Source: Toxotes chatareus (Eukaryota; Chordata; Actinopteri; Toxotidae). Taken from it: a stretch of 64,000 nt of DNA. Positions 10,760 through 23,092 of this stretch are shown one piece after another. The translations under genes and the position numbers were made by a program. A model generated the notes under the pieces. The model was not told where the DNA came from. It did no database searches and worked only from the letters and a program-made list of their open reading frames with translations. The DNA is taken from contig CM028886.1 in assembly GCA_016801885.1 (NCBI GenBank), positions 901,001-965,000 of the forward strand, written 5' to 3'. Each line of letters starts with the position of its first letter. Position 1 is the stretch's first letter.

Positions 10760-13700
10760 TCATCCGAAGGCGTTCCCGTTGCGGGCGGCCTGAGCGCTGA
10801 GCCGGTTCCTGCTGTGGACGGGTCGGCCCCGGCTGAAGATGGTGTCCTGGTCGCTGTCCAGCTCCGACTCTGACATCATGAGGCTGGAGTTGTGCTCCGT
10901 GCTGCGGTGTTTGATACCTGCACAGAGGAAACGAGTTCTGAACATCCTGCACACACGTACTCATATTTCTGTGCTTTTAATTTGAAGACAGAAACTTTTT
11001 TGTCAAGCAGTGATGTAAACCACCCCTCTGTAGCCCCACCCCTCTGTGCTCCATCAGCCAACCACGCTGAAGTGAAACGACTCACTGAATTTGGGTCTCA
11101 GCTCCACCCTCTCCTGTTCGTCCATGTTGTCCAGGATGGTGTATTTGGTTTTCTTCCTCACTTTGGTCTGTCTCCTCCTAAACACAGTCAACAGAAAGAG
11201 CCGGGGTCAGAAATTCTTTGCCAGCACAGGCCAGCGTTTCTCAGCACTGTTTGCAGTTCACGGGTGGAACCTCAGCCCCAGGTGTTGGTGGAGGAAGCAG
11301 GAACGCGTGTGCTCACCTCTTGCAGCAGCAGATGAAGGTCCAGCTGACAGACAGGATGAGGACCATGAGCACGAAGCTGGTCAGGATGACGTACAGCACC
11401 CTCCACTCTGAAAGGAAGAGCAGAGTCCAGCCCACATTAACCACCAGTGTCTGACGAAGCCTGGTCTGTGAGGACGGACACGGTGCTGCGTCAAACACAA
11501 CCAGCTGAGAAGAACTTTCAGGAATTAATTACTGATTCAAATCTAATTTAATAAATGTCTACTTCACTCTAATCTGCTCTGATCTCATTTTCATTTATGA
11601 TAATAAACGTATAATCTGATAGAGTCCTAATCTCCTCTGTCTCCTCTGACATGACTCACGTGATGTCAAACAGTCCTGCTGATAATTACCACAGTTGCTT
11701 TCTCCATCACCAAGGTAACGACGAATCAGATTCTCCGTCCAGAAGGGGTCACAGGTACACTCCTTAGTGACCGGGTCACACTGACCACGGCCTGAACAGC
11801 GGAGCAGACACACTGAAGGACGATGGGACAGAAGACACGGTGAGGGTGATCAGTGATCAGTGTCTGTACACACACACACACACACACTGAATGCAGCTCT
11901 GTTAGCATCGCTGCTGTGTTAGCAGAGATCTGCCACTCACGTCTTCAACAGAGGAAACAAAACTGTTTCCAACATATTTTGGAAATTTCATTTCATTTGT
12001 GACATGAGAAGCAAATCTGCTTTTAGCTGTAGCCCCTGATTAAAAATCTAATCTCTAAACTCTGACTGTGTGAGGCTGAGGAAACAGGACTGGATTTACT
12101 GTGTCGACCTGGTCTGGACAGAAACTGGACCGGACCTGGTCTCTGCAGTGCACAGTGACCTTTGCTGTTTGAACTCACAGACGGTGTCCACTCTGAGGAC
12201 TCTGAACAGCAGGTAGTCGCTCTTCTCTCTGAGCAGCTGGTTCCTCAGCAGACCGACTAACCTGGAGCCAGAGAGGGGCCCCGAGGAGCCCCACACCGAA
12301 AACCGCAACACCGTGCTGCACAGAGACACACAGCAAGGAACAGGACGAAGGGGAGACACGATTTTAGTTCTTTTAGGATGTTTAAACGGTGACTGAACCA
12401 GTCAGTTAACCAGCTAACCAGTCTTTCAGTACCTGAGGTGTGAGTGTCCCTGCAGAGCTCGGACCTTGATGTCGCTGTCGAGGACGTGCAGCAGAGCGGC
12501 AAGTTGCCGGACCACCGTGTCCCTCTGAGCCAAACTGACCTGAGACACCGACACCAGCATCTCCAGCTCCACCTCCTCCCCCCCGCCAGGCTCTACGGAG
12601 ACACAGGAGGGACACACTTTTCTGCTGGAAGCAATTTTTGTCATGTCAGTCATGTGGGACATGTGGAGAGCAGACAGCTTTCAGCCCCACACCCTTTGTT
12701 CCTGTTCTACCTGGTCGGACCTCCACAGTGGCCGTGGCGGTGCTGGAGCGCCCCTGGGCGTCAGTCACCCTCAGCTGGAACAGGTAGGTGCCCTCAACCA
12801 GGTTGGCCAGGTAAAGCGAGGCCTGAGTCTCTGAGCCGTACAACACGTCCTGCAGACAGGTGTTTATCAGAGGACACGTGTGAAAATCTACATTTCCTCT
12901 GACAATGATGAGGAGAAATCAGAGGAGATCACAGTTATTTAAACTTTAATCCAGTGTGATGACATAAAATACGGTGCAGCTCAAAGTTACTGATGTCCAG
13001 TCTCGTGTAATGTGACACATCAGACTTCCTGCTTCAGTGGTCTGTACTGACCCCAGCAGCAGGACTCTGGCTGTCTCTGACCCACAGGTAGTGGACCTCG
13101 GTCTGGTCGCCATCGGTGACGGAGCCTCGGAGGATCAGCGAGTTGTTGGGCAGAGTCAGGGTGTGGCTGCCGCTGGCGTGAGCGACCGGAGGAAGACTTC
13201 TGGCTGCAGGAGGAAGGACGACAGAATGAACAGGTGACTCGTCTGTGCGGGGACTAAGGTTCAGTCCTGGACACAGATCCTGCCTACCTTCCTGGACCCT
13301 GACAGTCAGTGAGGCGCTGTCTGTCGCCCCCTCCTGGTCAGAGACGGTCAATCTGAAGGTGTAGCGCCCCTCTCGAAGACCTGTTGCCGTAGCTACCGCC
13401 TGATCCACATCCTCCAGCTTTAATCCCGGAGGACCGCTGAAAAACCACAGGTGAGAGTTTGAATCTTTTACACAAACAGTCCAACGTTTCAGAGACACGC
13501 CGTGCTCTCCGTCTCCCACCTGATGGCGTCCCAGTGGTAACTGATGATCCCGTGGTCGTCCGTGCTTCCGCGGCCATCAAGCAACAAGCTGCTCACTGGG
13601 AGAATCAACTTCCTGTCAGGACCCACGATGGCTATGGGACCACGGTTTGAGCCCCTGCCCTGCGATACTAAAGAAGCAGCAGCTGCAGCAGAGGGCGTGA

Positions 13701-15482
13701 TCGTGGCCGGAGGGTCGGTGCTGAGAGCTGAGGTGGCGCTGGGGTCAGAGGTCACGGTTGCGGATGGAGGGTGGGGGCTGGTGGGTGGAGCTCTGGCTGC
13801 TGACTGAAGCATCTTCACCATGTCTGCGGAGAACCAATCAGCATTATTCCTGAGATAAACTACCTGTGTCACCTGGTTCAGAGGGTTTTACACAAAAAAT
13901 CATCAAGACACAAAGAACCAGAATAAAACGGAGTGAACAGGAAACTAAAATACAGAGAGGCATCGAGTATTCAGCGTCCACTCAGCCGACACTCTCCTGC
14001 AGCAAATCCTCAGGCATGAAGGTCGTAAGGTTCAGTCTGTGCTGAAGCTGTGTCAAAGAGGTGAAATCATTCTGGAGGATGCCGTTTGTGTTGTGTGTTT
14101 TTGAGCTGTGTGTGTGTGTGTCCAGTACCAGTTGTGGGTCCAGGGGAAACTGAAGCTTCCAGCTGAATTGTGGGTAATGTTGGTTCTACAGGCTCCATCA
14201 GGGAAGGACCTGCAGGTGAGGGAAGGACAGAATCAGACTCAGAAACACGTTTCTGAACATGGCGGTTAAAAGTCCATCACCCTGTCGGGTGTACCTGGCT
14301 GTGTGCTCGTGCTGCTGGGCCAGTCGGGGGCGGCAGCAGTGGGGGCTGAAGCCCTGGTGTGGTGCTGTTGGGTGGAGTCGGTGGATGATGGTGTCAGCGG
14401 TGTAGAAACGGTGCTGCTCTGTGTTCTGGTCTGTAAATAAAGCGTTCCGTTTTTTTTACAGATCACAGAGAGACACGGTTTTATTTTCGTCTGGATTAAA
14501 TGGACCCGTTTCTGCTCTGTTCGCAGCTTTCAGCTATTCCTTCACTTCATCACTCACCGTTTTCTCTGCGGCAGTAGGATCAGTCGGCCTCCCGGTTCTG
14601 TCCTCGTCTCCCCGGCTGATGTTCTCCGCAGAGGAGGCTGTAATCTGGGCCATGCTGCTCTCTGTCAGCCCCCTCTCTGGACCATCCTCCGCCTCTGATT
14701 GGTTGACCCCGTCTCTTCCCTTCACATGATCAGACATCATCTCTGAACCACCAGCCCCTCCCACCTCCTGGCTTCCCTCTGAATATTCCCCATCCAGCAT
14801 CGCGGGGTCGGAGAAGTCCTGCCGGGGCCCATCAAAGAGGGCCAGATCCTTCAGAGCCTCCAGGTCCCCGGGGGCCTCAGAGGACCGTGACAGGGACCTC
14901 CAGTGGCCACCGTACGGCTCTCCTCTCACCAGAGACTGAAGCACTAGAGTCTGGGGGGACGCCCTCCGCAGAAAGGCCAGGAACGAGTCAGCTCCGGGTC
15001 TCTCCCGGGGCTGGCAGTTCTCCCTCTGCTGGCAGCTCAGGATGTAGCAGCGGCCCTCGAACAGCCAGGCCAAGTCGTAACCCGGCAGGTCGCAGGACGC
15101 TGCCACGCACTGCGCCAACGACGACACGCCGGGTACCCGCAGGATACCGCTGCTCTCCACCGCAGGAGACACCACCGCCTCAGAGAAGGTCGCCCCCTGC
15201 CAGCACTGAGACGCCACTACAGCTGCAACAAAACAGTGATTCTGCTGACTTTGTGATAAAGGACAGAGGATAAAGCTTTTTTCAGTTAGAGCTTAGACAA
15301 TTAATCAGATGGTTGATTCACACAATAATGACTTTTTTGTTTTTAGTCATTAAAGTCATTTTCAAACCAAGTAACATTTCATTCTGACCTGTGGTCTCAG
15401 TAAAGAGGATTTGTTGCTTTTCTGGTGATAATAATCAATCAATCAATCAATCAATCAATCAACCAACCAACCAACCAACCAA

Positions 15483-15514
<32 letters not shown>

Positions 15515-15956
15515 CCAACCAACCAACCAATCACTTTACAATCATAAAAAAGTCTTTAAGACGCTGAAACACAACAGTGATGTCACCAGGTACTGCTGTA
15601 CACCTGTACATGACGGCAGAAAGGTGTGAAGCTCTGGAAGATTTACAGGAAGTGTTAAGTTATTCCTTAAAGAGCAATTTACAAAAACTGAGAATCTTGT
15701 TTTTGTAGCAGTTTCACTTCCCACCTCAGTGCAGAGACGTAGGTGTGTCGGTACATTGTGACATCACCGTTGGGTGCAGGACGCTGATGCTGTGGTCCGA
15801 CACAGAACAGAACGGAGGTGACAACGACTCTTTAAAAACCTGTGAATTTCCGTTAAGATTAAAAAACGGTCTTTTTAACGTTGTGATGTTTGTACCTTCC
15901 ACACGGTGCAGGTGCAGGTGCAGCAGCAGCAGCAGCAGCAGCGTTTTCTCCCACAT
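10760..15956 (-). CDS. kiaa0319: KIAA0319 (dyslexia-associated type I membrane protein), 14 coding exons, only two PKD repeats
   Basis: In mammals this neuronal single-pass membrane protein is implicated in migration and axon growth. Exons, 5' to 3': 15956-15896, 15222-14558, 14430-14295, 14209-14129, 13823-13520, 13436-13288, 13203-13052, 12849-12711, 12592-12433, 12315-12179, 11812-11690, 11407-11317, 11177-11086 and 10917-10760. Phases join without a break: 2448 nt, 815 aa (human about 1070). Order: signal peptide with seven Leu, MANSC domain (residues ~23-105, Cys-rich), acidic and Thr/Ser/Pro-rich linker (~106-375), two PKD domains (~376-465 and ~466-562), a membrane-proximal conserved region, EGF-like cysteines (CSGRGQCDPVTKECTCDPFW, ~666-685), a transmembrane helix (~706-728) ending CCCKR, and a tail with YTILDN. 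YTIL matches the Tyr-based AP-2 endocytosis motif of human KIAA0319. The tail (IKHRSTEHNSSLM, SELDSDQDTIFSR) identifies KIAA0319 rather than KIAA0319L. Introns between exons 3 and 11 are mostly under 310 bp, leaving no room for missing PKD exons. Confidence 0.93.
15433..15535. repeat. Alternating (AATC)n/(AACC)n microsatellite in kiaa0319 intron 1
   Basis: About 100 bp consist only of tetramers AATC and AACC arranged in runs (AATC block, AACC block, mixed, AATC block, AACC block). It lies between coding exons 1 and 2. Confidence 0.95.
15921..15941 (-). repeat. kiaa0319: (CTG)7 repeat coding poly-leucine of the kiaa0319 signal peptide
   Basis: Seven consecutive CTG codons on the coding (minus) strand form the hydrophobic core of the signal peptide, followed by alternating His-Leu codons (HLHLH). 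A trinucleotide repeat of this kind can change length, so the signal-peptide core may be length-polymorphic. Confidence 0.9.
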
Positions 15957-17148
15957 GGTCACTGAGAGTCCACAGCCTGAAACAAACGCATCACAGCTTC
16001 GGACACAGGAAACAGGGAACAGAACTTAAACATGCTTGTTCTCTCACATCAGGTCATGACAGGATTAGAGGTCATCCTCCAAAATTGAATTTCACTTATT
16101 TGATGTAAACCTTAATTTATTTGTCCTGCTAATCCAACTCATTACTCGCGGTTCAAAATGTCCCACCGCCACTTTAATGTGAGTAAACTGTCCTGTGTCT
16201 TTAATGAAAGACAAAAAGTCATCTTCGTGTCTCGTTGTTCTATAGTGGGAGATATTTACAACACAGGAGGTTTTTGTGTTTTGGCTCCTGGACAGTTTCA
16301 GCACCACGGTGCCGGACAGCGCCGCCGGGAGCCCCGCCCGGCAGCAAGAAACCAGCTGCTCGGGGTCTGAGAATAAACGCACCTTCCCGTGACACCTAAA
16401 AGGTGTGATGTACTTTAATATAACCGATATAACGACATATAACTGAGAGTGTAAATGGATTTTTCAAACGCAAATACGGCACGTTATAGCTTGTGCTTAT
16501 CTGCCCAAATGATGCGCAGGTTGCCCTTTAAAACGCCGTCACTCCAGACTCCGTAGAAAATCGTATCAATTTAAGTTTCCTTGCTTACATGTAAAGATAT
16601 GTACGTGATAACATATTATTTAAAGTAGTAACTGTACTTTTATATACCTTTTTCAAATTCGGCATTGATTCATTACACAAAAATAACTCGTCTTCTGCTA
16701 AAACATGAAATTTTGTAAGTTGGTCCTTTACGGATTGCTATTGGACTCCCCTCCGATAAACATCAGCAGTTTGAGCTGCTTCTGAACTCGGAACTTTATT
16801 TATATCACGTCAAGTGAAGACGGTGAAACACATGCAAATAAAACCCTCGAAACGTGGCAAATAGTGGCGGAAAACCTCTTTTAAAACATGTCTCTGATTT
16901 AAGCATCTGCTTGTGTAAGGAAACGTAAAATGACTGGATTTGTAAACGGAATTCGGCGCGATTGGCGTAAGCTAACAGCACACTGCGATGACGATGTCAG
17001 CTGTGTGTGTCTTCAAACACCGACATCTTCTTTCTTCTTTTTCATTTTGGGGACAAAACGAAAACATGTCCGCAATTAAATCAAATGAAATCATCCTTCG
17101 GCGTCCGTCTCCACAAACACCTGAACGGAAATTCTCAATTTCACTCAC

Positions 17149-17330
17149 CTAGCTGCGGTCGACTGTCCCCGTTCCGCGCTCCTCCTTACTGGTTCTCCAG
17201 TGTGGATCCAGTCCGTCCCTCAGGTCTCATACTGGAGTCTGACTGGGTGCGGTTTAATTGGTTTCACGCTGATGCTGAATTGGTGCCGAGAAAACACGAC
17301 CAGTGTCGAGTCAGCGAAAATAAATAACCA
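17149..17330 (-). promoter_or_regulatory. kiaa0319: Predicted non-coding first exon and promoter of kiaa0319
   Basis: Coding exon 1 is preceded on the minus strand by an acceptor (tttgtttcag, exon from 15976), so at least one 5' UTR exon lies further right. A strong donor, CTAG|GTGAGTGA, ends at 17149 on the minus strand, with moderately GC-rich sequence (17149-17220) immediately upstream and AT-rich DNA outside. The exon's right edge, placed near 17330, is a guess. The interval 15977-17148 would be the first intron. Confidence 0.4.
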
Positions 17331-20300
17331 ACATCCGGTCAAAACCTTCAAAATAAAACATGCAAAAAATTAATAAATGCATACAGAATTACAAAATAAC
17401 AGGGTTACTTCAGCGGGATTTCAACGTCACTTCATACCTAGGAAAAACATTCATAATCAGACAAACACAAGAAAAAGAAGTTAACAACAAGACAAAACTA
17501 ATAAAAAGAATCACAAAAACATAAAAACATTATATATTTTAAAATATCATAAGGGTATGAGGGACTCTAGTTTGAGGACAGGTTGCAGTTCGTTCCATTT
17601 AAAGAAGCAAAGTACCTGAAACCAGTTATGCCAAGATTCGTGACCACCAGCAGCGTGATGGTCCAGAACAAATCCAGAAGTTAGCACAGATGTTAAAGCT
17701 CACTGAACAAGTTTTACTCTCTGAAAAAGACAAACAGCCTTTAATTGTACACAGGAAACGGCAGCATGGTCAGAGTCACTGATGGAGGGCTGGGATCAAC
17801 ATAATACATCACAGTTTACACTCAGCGCATATACTTTTATTTTGAAGGCAAACTCATCTCACTTCCGATTCAGACTGCACTGACTGAGTGATGCTGTGAG
17901 TCAGTGCAGTGTGAGGATGATGAAAATGAGGATTAACTTCCTGAAAATCTTTTTGTAATTACAGGAATTAAAAAATAATAAATATCATACATTTATATCA
18001 GACAAAGACAACAAGTAACTGCGGGCTCATCCCTGTCTTTTATTTTTGTGTTTTCTTAAAAAAATCCAAACATTTACAACTGAAATCACAGCCATATATA
18101 AATTACAACAGCAAACACAATTATCTATTTTAAATACACTCCTCTGTTCTGAGCTGTAACCATTCAAACAATAAAACAACAGAGTAAAGTCAAACTCCTG
18201 ACACTTTAACTCTGAATTCACTGCAGTCCACTGCATTAAAGGATTCAGTGCCATGTTCTTCCTCTGTGATGCTGAGAGGGAAAAAAAACTAAACTGTCGC
18301 ATCAAACTTCAACTTTCCCTTTTAACCGTAAACGTTCACCTTTTCAGTTTCTGTCAATATTTTCATATAAAACAAAGATTTAATTTGATGCAGATTTAAT
18401 TTCTTGTTTGTTGCTCCAGGGCACGTTGGTGCAGCGGAAATCGAACCTGTGGCTTTTCATTTTACACACTGATCTCTCACCATTAACAGCTTGTTTTGGT
18501 TTAAATCCCTGTGCCATGTGATAAACAGCTCAGATCAGTAACTGACAGTTTTCATTAAGATTATTGATGAGATGAAATCAGTTACAATCAGATATAAATT
18601 CACCTTAAACTCTTAAACATTTTAACTGATCAATCACAGAGACGTGGATCAATATTAGGATGATTTCTGTCATCTGTACAGGACACAGGCAAACTGGTTT
18701 AATCCCCATCTGACTCTGGGCTCAGACGTCGAATGGGAACTTTGAAAATGATGAAATGTTCCTTTAAAGACTCACCTCAAGTCTAGTTTCTGCTGCCCTC
18801 TGGTGGCCGAGCGTCTCACCTCGGTGCAGTGATGTAGAAGAGTACTGTGGGTGTGGCTGGTACACTGTGACATCACTGGGCAACATGCTACTCAGGTTCT
18901 TTCATGTTTCGTTTTCATTAACGAGTCAAAGCAAATTTTAGACTTTTTCGAAAAACGCGAGCTACGTGAACGAACTTCATAAATGTAAAGCGTCAGAAGC
19001 GATTTAAAGAAACTGGTGGATCTGAGATCAGTTTGAGTTTGATCTAAATGTTTAAGATACCTGCTGCTGCCGAGATGCCCTGGAGCAAATGGTTAGTGGA
19101 GCTGCTGCTTAGCTGCAGGGGCTGGCTGACATGCTGGACGTGTCCCTGACAGAGACAGACAGACAGACAGACGGACAGACAGGTGAACATGCATCAGGTC
19201 AGATCGGCCTGAACACAAACTGAGCACGCTCCACAGGACGCTCAAACACCGCGAGTCGCTCTCTGCTCTGCTGAGCGTCTGGTTTGGGACGAGGACACGA
19301 CGTCAGTCACTGTTCAGGTAAATGAATTCACTGCTTTCAGGCACGAACTCTGATCCTACTCCAGGAATGAAGCTGAGCAGCATCACAACGGTTTCACTTC
19401 AACGACCTGGTGAACATCGACTGTGAACCTTATTAAATCAAATTTAAAAACATGTAAAAAGTCTGTTCTGGATAAACGAGTCGTAGAAATGATATCACAC
19501 GGCATCAAATCATCAAAATATTTTTGCAGAAAAACTAAAGTTATACATGATAAAATAATCTAACCTCACAGGTGAACTTCCTGCTGCGCTCATTCTCATT
19601 TACTTTGAATCTGAACCGTTTCAGCTTCGGGTCTTAGGATCGATTTCTCAAATCTTTCGTCCCAAATCAGATGCCCCGAGCTGAGAACAACACGTGGTGT
19701 TTAAGCGTCTCGATGTGGACACACATCAAATCCTCCTAAAGCTTCTCTCATTTTCTCAAACTGTCCTTCGTCCTTTTAAATGAACAGGGGAGGAAAAAAC
19801 TCCCATGATCCTCGTCTCTGTGCAGCAGCTGAAAACATCATAGCTGCTGCACAATGTAAGAACAAAGCTCACTGAACATTCTTCTTCTTCTTTTACATTA
19901 TTACCAGTTAATATCTCCAGTAAAAGCAATAATAAGATGACTTGTGTAGTTTTGATGATGTTACACTGAACAGAAGCTTAAATGTCTCCAGCTGCTAAAA
20001 GCCATTTCATGTTCTGAGTGAGAAAGTTATGACGCAGGTTGTTTAAGACTCCTCCTGTTCATGTGTGGGGGAAAAAAAAAGTCAAATCCTTCCTCCGTCA
20101 TCACCACTGAGAATCAAAAACATCCAGGAGCTCTGGACTCATCAGCTTCAGAGGGACATTACGCCGACACTGTCCAACATGTTGGTGGGCGACTTCAGAG
20201 GATTCTCAACAAGCTGATGATCAGAAGTTTGAGGCAGTGTGAAAATCTCTGCTCCTTTTTCCGTGGTTTCCTCAGGTGTTGGATTCTGAGTTTCCAAACC

Positions 20301-21079
20301 CTCAGCGGCTTCACACTGAGCGGTGAGTGGAGTTTGTAGGTCTCCGCTTCTTGTCTGGTTATTTCTTTGACTGCTTGATAATGGACATCGGTTCCTGACC
20401 TTATTCCCTTTTAAAAACCAAACCACACTTCCATCATGCTTCCAACCAGACAAACACACAAAGCAACGATAAGAAATGTCCTGGAGTTTGAAATCATCTG
20501 GAAGTCTGAAGCTTCTTTGTAGGTCGCGTTTGGAGTGTTGTAGAAATGTTGGCACTGCCCTTTAAATCCTTATTTCATGTTTTTCTTAATAAAAGTCTTT
20601 GTTGCTCACTCTGCTGAAGGTAAATCTGACACCCTGTAACTCCCTGTAGTTGAAACTCTCCCAGTATCCGTCCTCAGGCGTTTCCCAGTCTGCAGTAACC
20701 CAACGCAGCTGATCCCTCTGGACGAGCACAAACCCGAGCTTCTAACCTTTATCTCGCCTTCGTACGATGCACAGCTGCACGTTACCGACAGATGCGTCGG
20801 TCGCTGCACAGTTTGTTCAGCACTTGTTGGGGAAAGTGTGAATTTCAGACGAGCTCGGCTCCGTCTGCTGCCGGAGCAACTATCAGGATCTGTAATGGAG
20901 ACAAAGAGTGGTTTCACACCGACAAGGCAAACAGACGTACAGAGGACAGGAAGGAGTGCGACACTCTGACATCCACCAGGAGGCAGCAGAGAGGTGACGA
21001 GTACAAGCAGGTGAAGGCAGCAGGGATCCCGGGTGCTGCATGAGTCGTCAGCATGTGGGGTGTGTTGTCACCGCGTCAG
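17331..21079. other. Intergenic DNA between kiaa0319 and dennd4b; probable dennd4b 3' UTR in the right part
   Basis: No coding exon was found on either strand. Short open frames here (for example 20148-20555 and 20606-20917, minus) have no recognisable domain and follow the dennd4b stop codon, so they most likely lie in its 3' UTR. Reading leftward from the stop, I see no AATAAA on the minus strand before 18044-18039. Confidence 0.5.
18039..18044 (-). promoter_or_regulatory. dennd4b: Candidate dennd4b polyadenylation signal
   Basis: AATAAA on the minus strand lies in A-rich sequence and would give a 3' UTR of about 3.0 kb. It is the first canonical hexamer I could find downstream of the dennd4b stop. 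Variant hexamers closer to the stop cannot be excluded. Confidence 0.35.
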
Positions 21080-23052
21080 TCAGCATTCGAGAGGCGGGTG
21101 GAAGCTTCGCCTGCAGTCGATGGCTTTGGGGCCGGGAGGCTGAGCTCGCTTCCTCCGGAGCTCTTCCCGTCCCAGAGTGCTGCTGAGCCGAGAGTACGCC
21201 GCCTTGTACTTCTTATCAAACGCAGCTACAGAGAGAGAGGAAGGTATTATTACAGAGTTTATTTCTGTCACACAGCAGCCACCACAGCCGAGCCCTTAAA
21301 CGATCCAAACAATCATAAAATAAGAAAAAACGTATGAAAACTGCTGTCGTTACCCTTCAGCCACCCTGTGACCTTCAGTCTCTTTTCACCATGTGACTTT
21401 TTTATTTTTGCTTTTTAAAGTAAAACCGTATAAATCCGCTGCAGTCGGTCTTACCGACGTGGTCTTTGCCCATAGCTGCCATTGTGAGGAAGAGGAACTC
21501 TCTGTACAAACTCCTGTCAAACACAAAACAAACACAAAGTTCACATACAGCCATAATCATTCACTATCACTGCACACTGTCACTGAGGAACCTTTCTCGG
21601 CTCACCTCTGTATTCTGGGCGATCCTGGCTGTTTGGCCAGCGTGTCCAGGAAGAGCGTGACGGCTTTGTGCACCTCGTTCATGCCGACCCACCGCAGCAC
21701 CTCCTCCAGGAAGGACAGGGTGAACGGGTGGTTGTGTCTCCGCCAGCTGTAGGTTCTCATCGGGACGCCACCTGGAGGAAGGAGCAGGGACAGGGGACAG
21801 AAATTAAACTGGAATAAGACACTTAGCATGTTAGCACTGCTGATCCTGACACAGGCCTCAGAACAAACGTTCGCTGGTATCAGTAACAGTCTGTGTGTGT
21901 CAGTGTGTGTGAGTCTTTCTCTTACTGTGGATCCTCCAGAGGACGTAGAGGGGGGGCCACTGGTCTGTGTCGGGGGTCAGGGTGTCCCAGAGGAGCTTCA
22001 CCCTCACTGCTGAGTTCTCCGACTGGGAAACACGATTAGAGAAAGAGTCTGTGGATCAGTGTGTTGAACAGGATTTCTGCGTTGGAGGTTTTTGTTCATG
22101 CTGGTTTATTATGGGCTGAATGTCGTTGTGCTTCAGCTTTCAAATGTATGTCAAATGTTTAGTTTGTATTTTAAACGGTGATCTGAGCTGCTGTGGAAGG
22201 AAATCTGCAGACTGCAGGAGCAGCAGAGAAATCTCCTGCTTTTGTTATTTAATATTCAGAAACACGCTGACTGTGTGTTACCTGCGTGAACTGGCTGACC
22301 AGTGGCGATGCTCTGACCAGCTGCAGCAGGTTACTGGGCAGGCCGAGGCGCTGGAAGTACCAGACCAGGTTCCAGAAGATGATGGAGTGGCTGTCCAGGA
22401 ACTGAGGCTGAGCCAGGACCGCCTCACCCTCGTTCTCCAGGAGACTCTCCAGCTCCTTCCTCAGAACCAGAGGACTCAGGTAAGCCACTGTCACCTGAGG
22501 AGCCCCACCCACTGACGAAGCCTGAAGGAGGGAGGGAGGAAGAGAGTGAGGCAGGGTGGGGGTGGTTGAGAAAACTCAGGGAAAAGCGTTTTCCAAACTG
22601 TTACCGTGGTGGTTCTGCTGTTCTCTGAGTAGCTGCTGGTCTCAGAGCTGGAGTCTTCACTCAGACCGTTACACTGATGCCGCAGGGAGGCCTCCTGACC
22701 ACTGGGGGGCCTCACGGCGCTCTCCACCTCATCCTCCACGTTCCAGGTGCTGCGCTCCGCACTGAGGACAAACAGGGAGACTTAACATGGAGGGACTTTG
22801 GATGATGGATGAGGGCTTTTCTTGGATCCTCACCACTAATGGGGCAACTACAGTTTGTCCTGGAGGTGGCGCCAGGGGGAAGCAGGTGTTGTTACCTAAA
22901 TCATGAGACTGTGGTTGAAACCAGATGTTCACACCTTGGGACACTCAGGACCCTCAGGGCCTGACTTGCACCATCATAACATCTGGGTTGCAGGTGTTCT
23001 ACATCACGAGGGATTTTACTTTGCATCTTTGAAGCTTTGCATGTGTTCCTCT

Positions 23053-23092
<40 letters not shown>

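Noticed and set aside
14887..15273. Plus-strand frame of 128 codons opposite kiaa0319 exon 2
   Set aside because: It is the complementary shadow of the MANSC-coding exon, with Pro/Arg-rich composition produced by GC-rich coding sequence.
20148..20917. Minus-strand frames of 135 and 103 codons right of the kiaa0319 promoter
   Set aside because: They lie just past the dennd4b stop in probable 3' UTR and show no recognisable motif.
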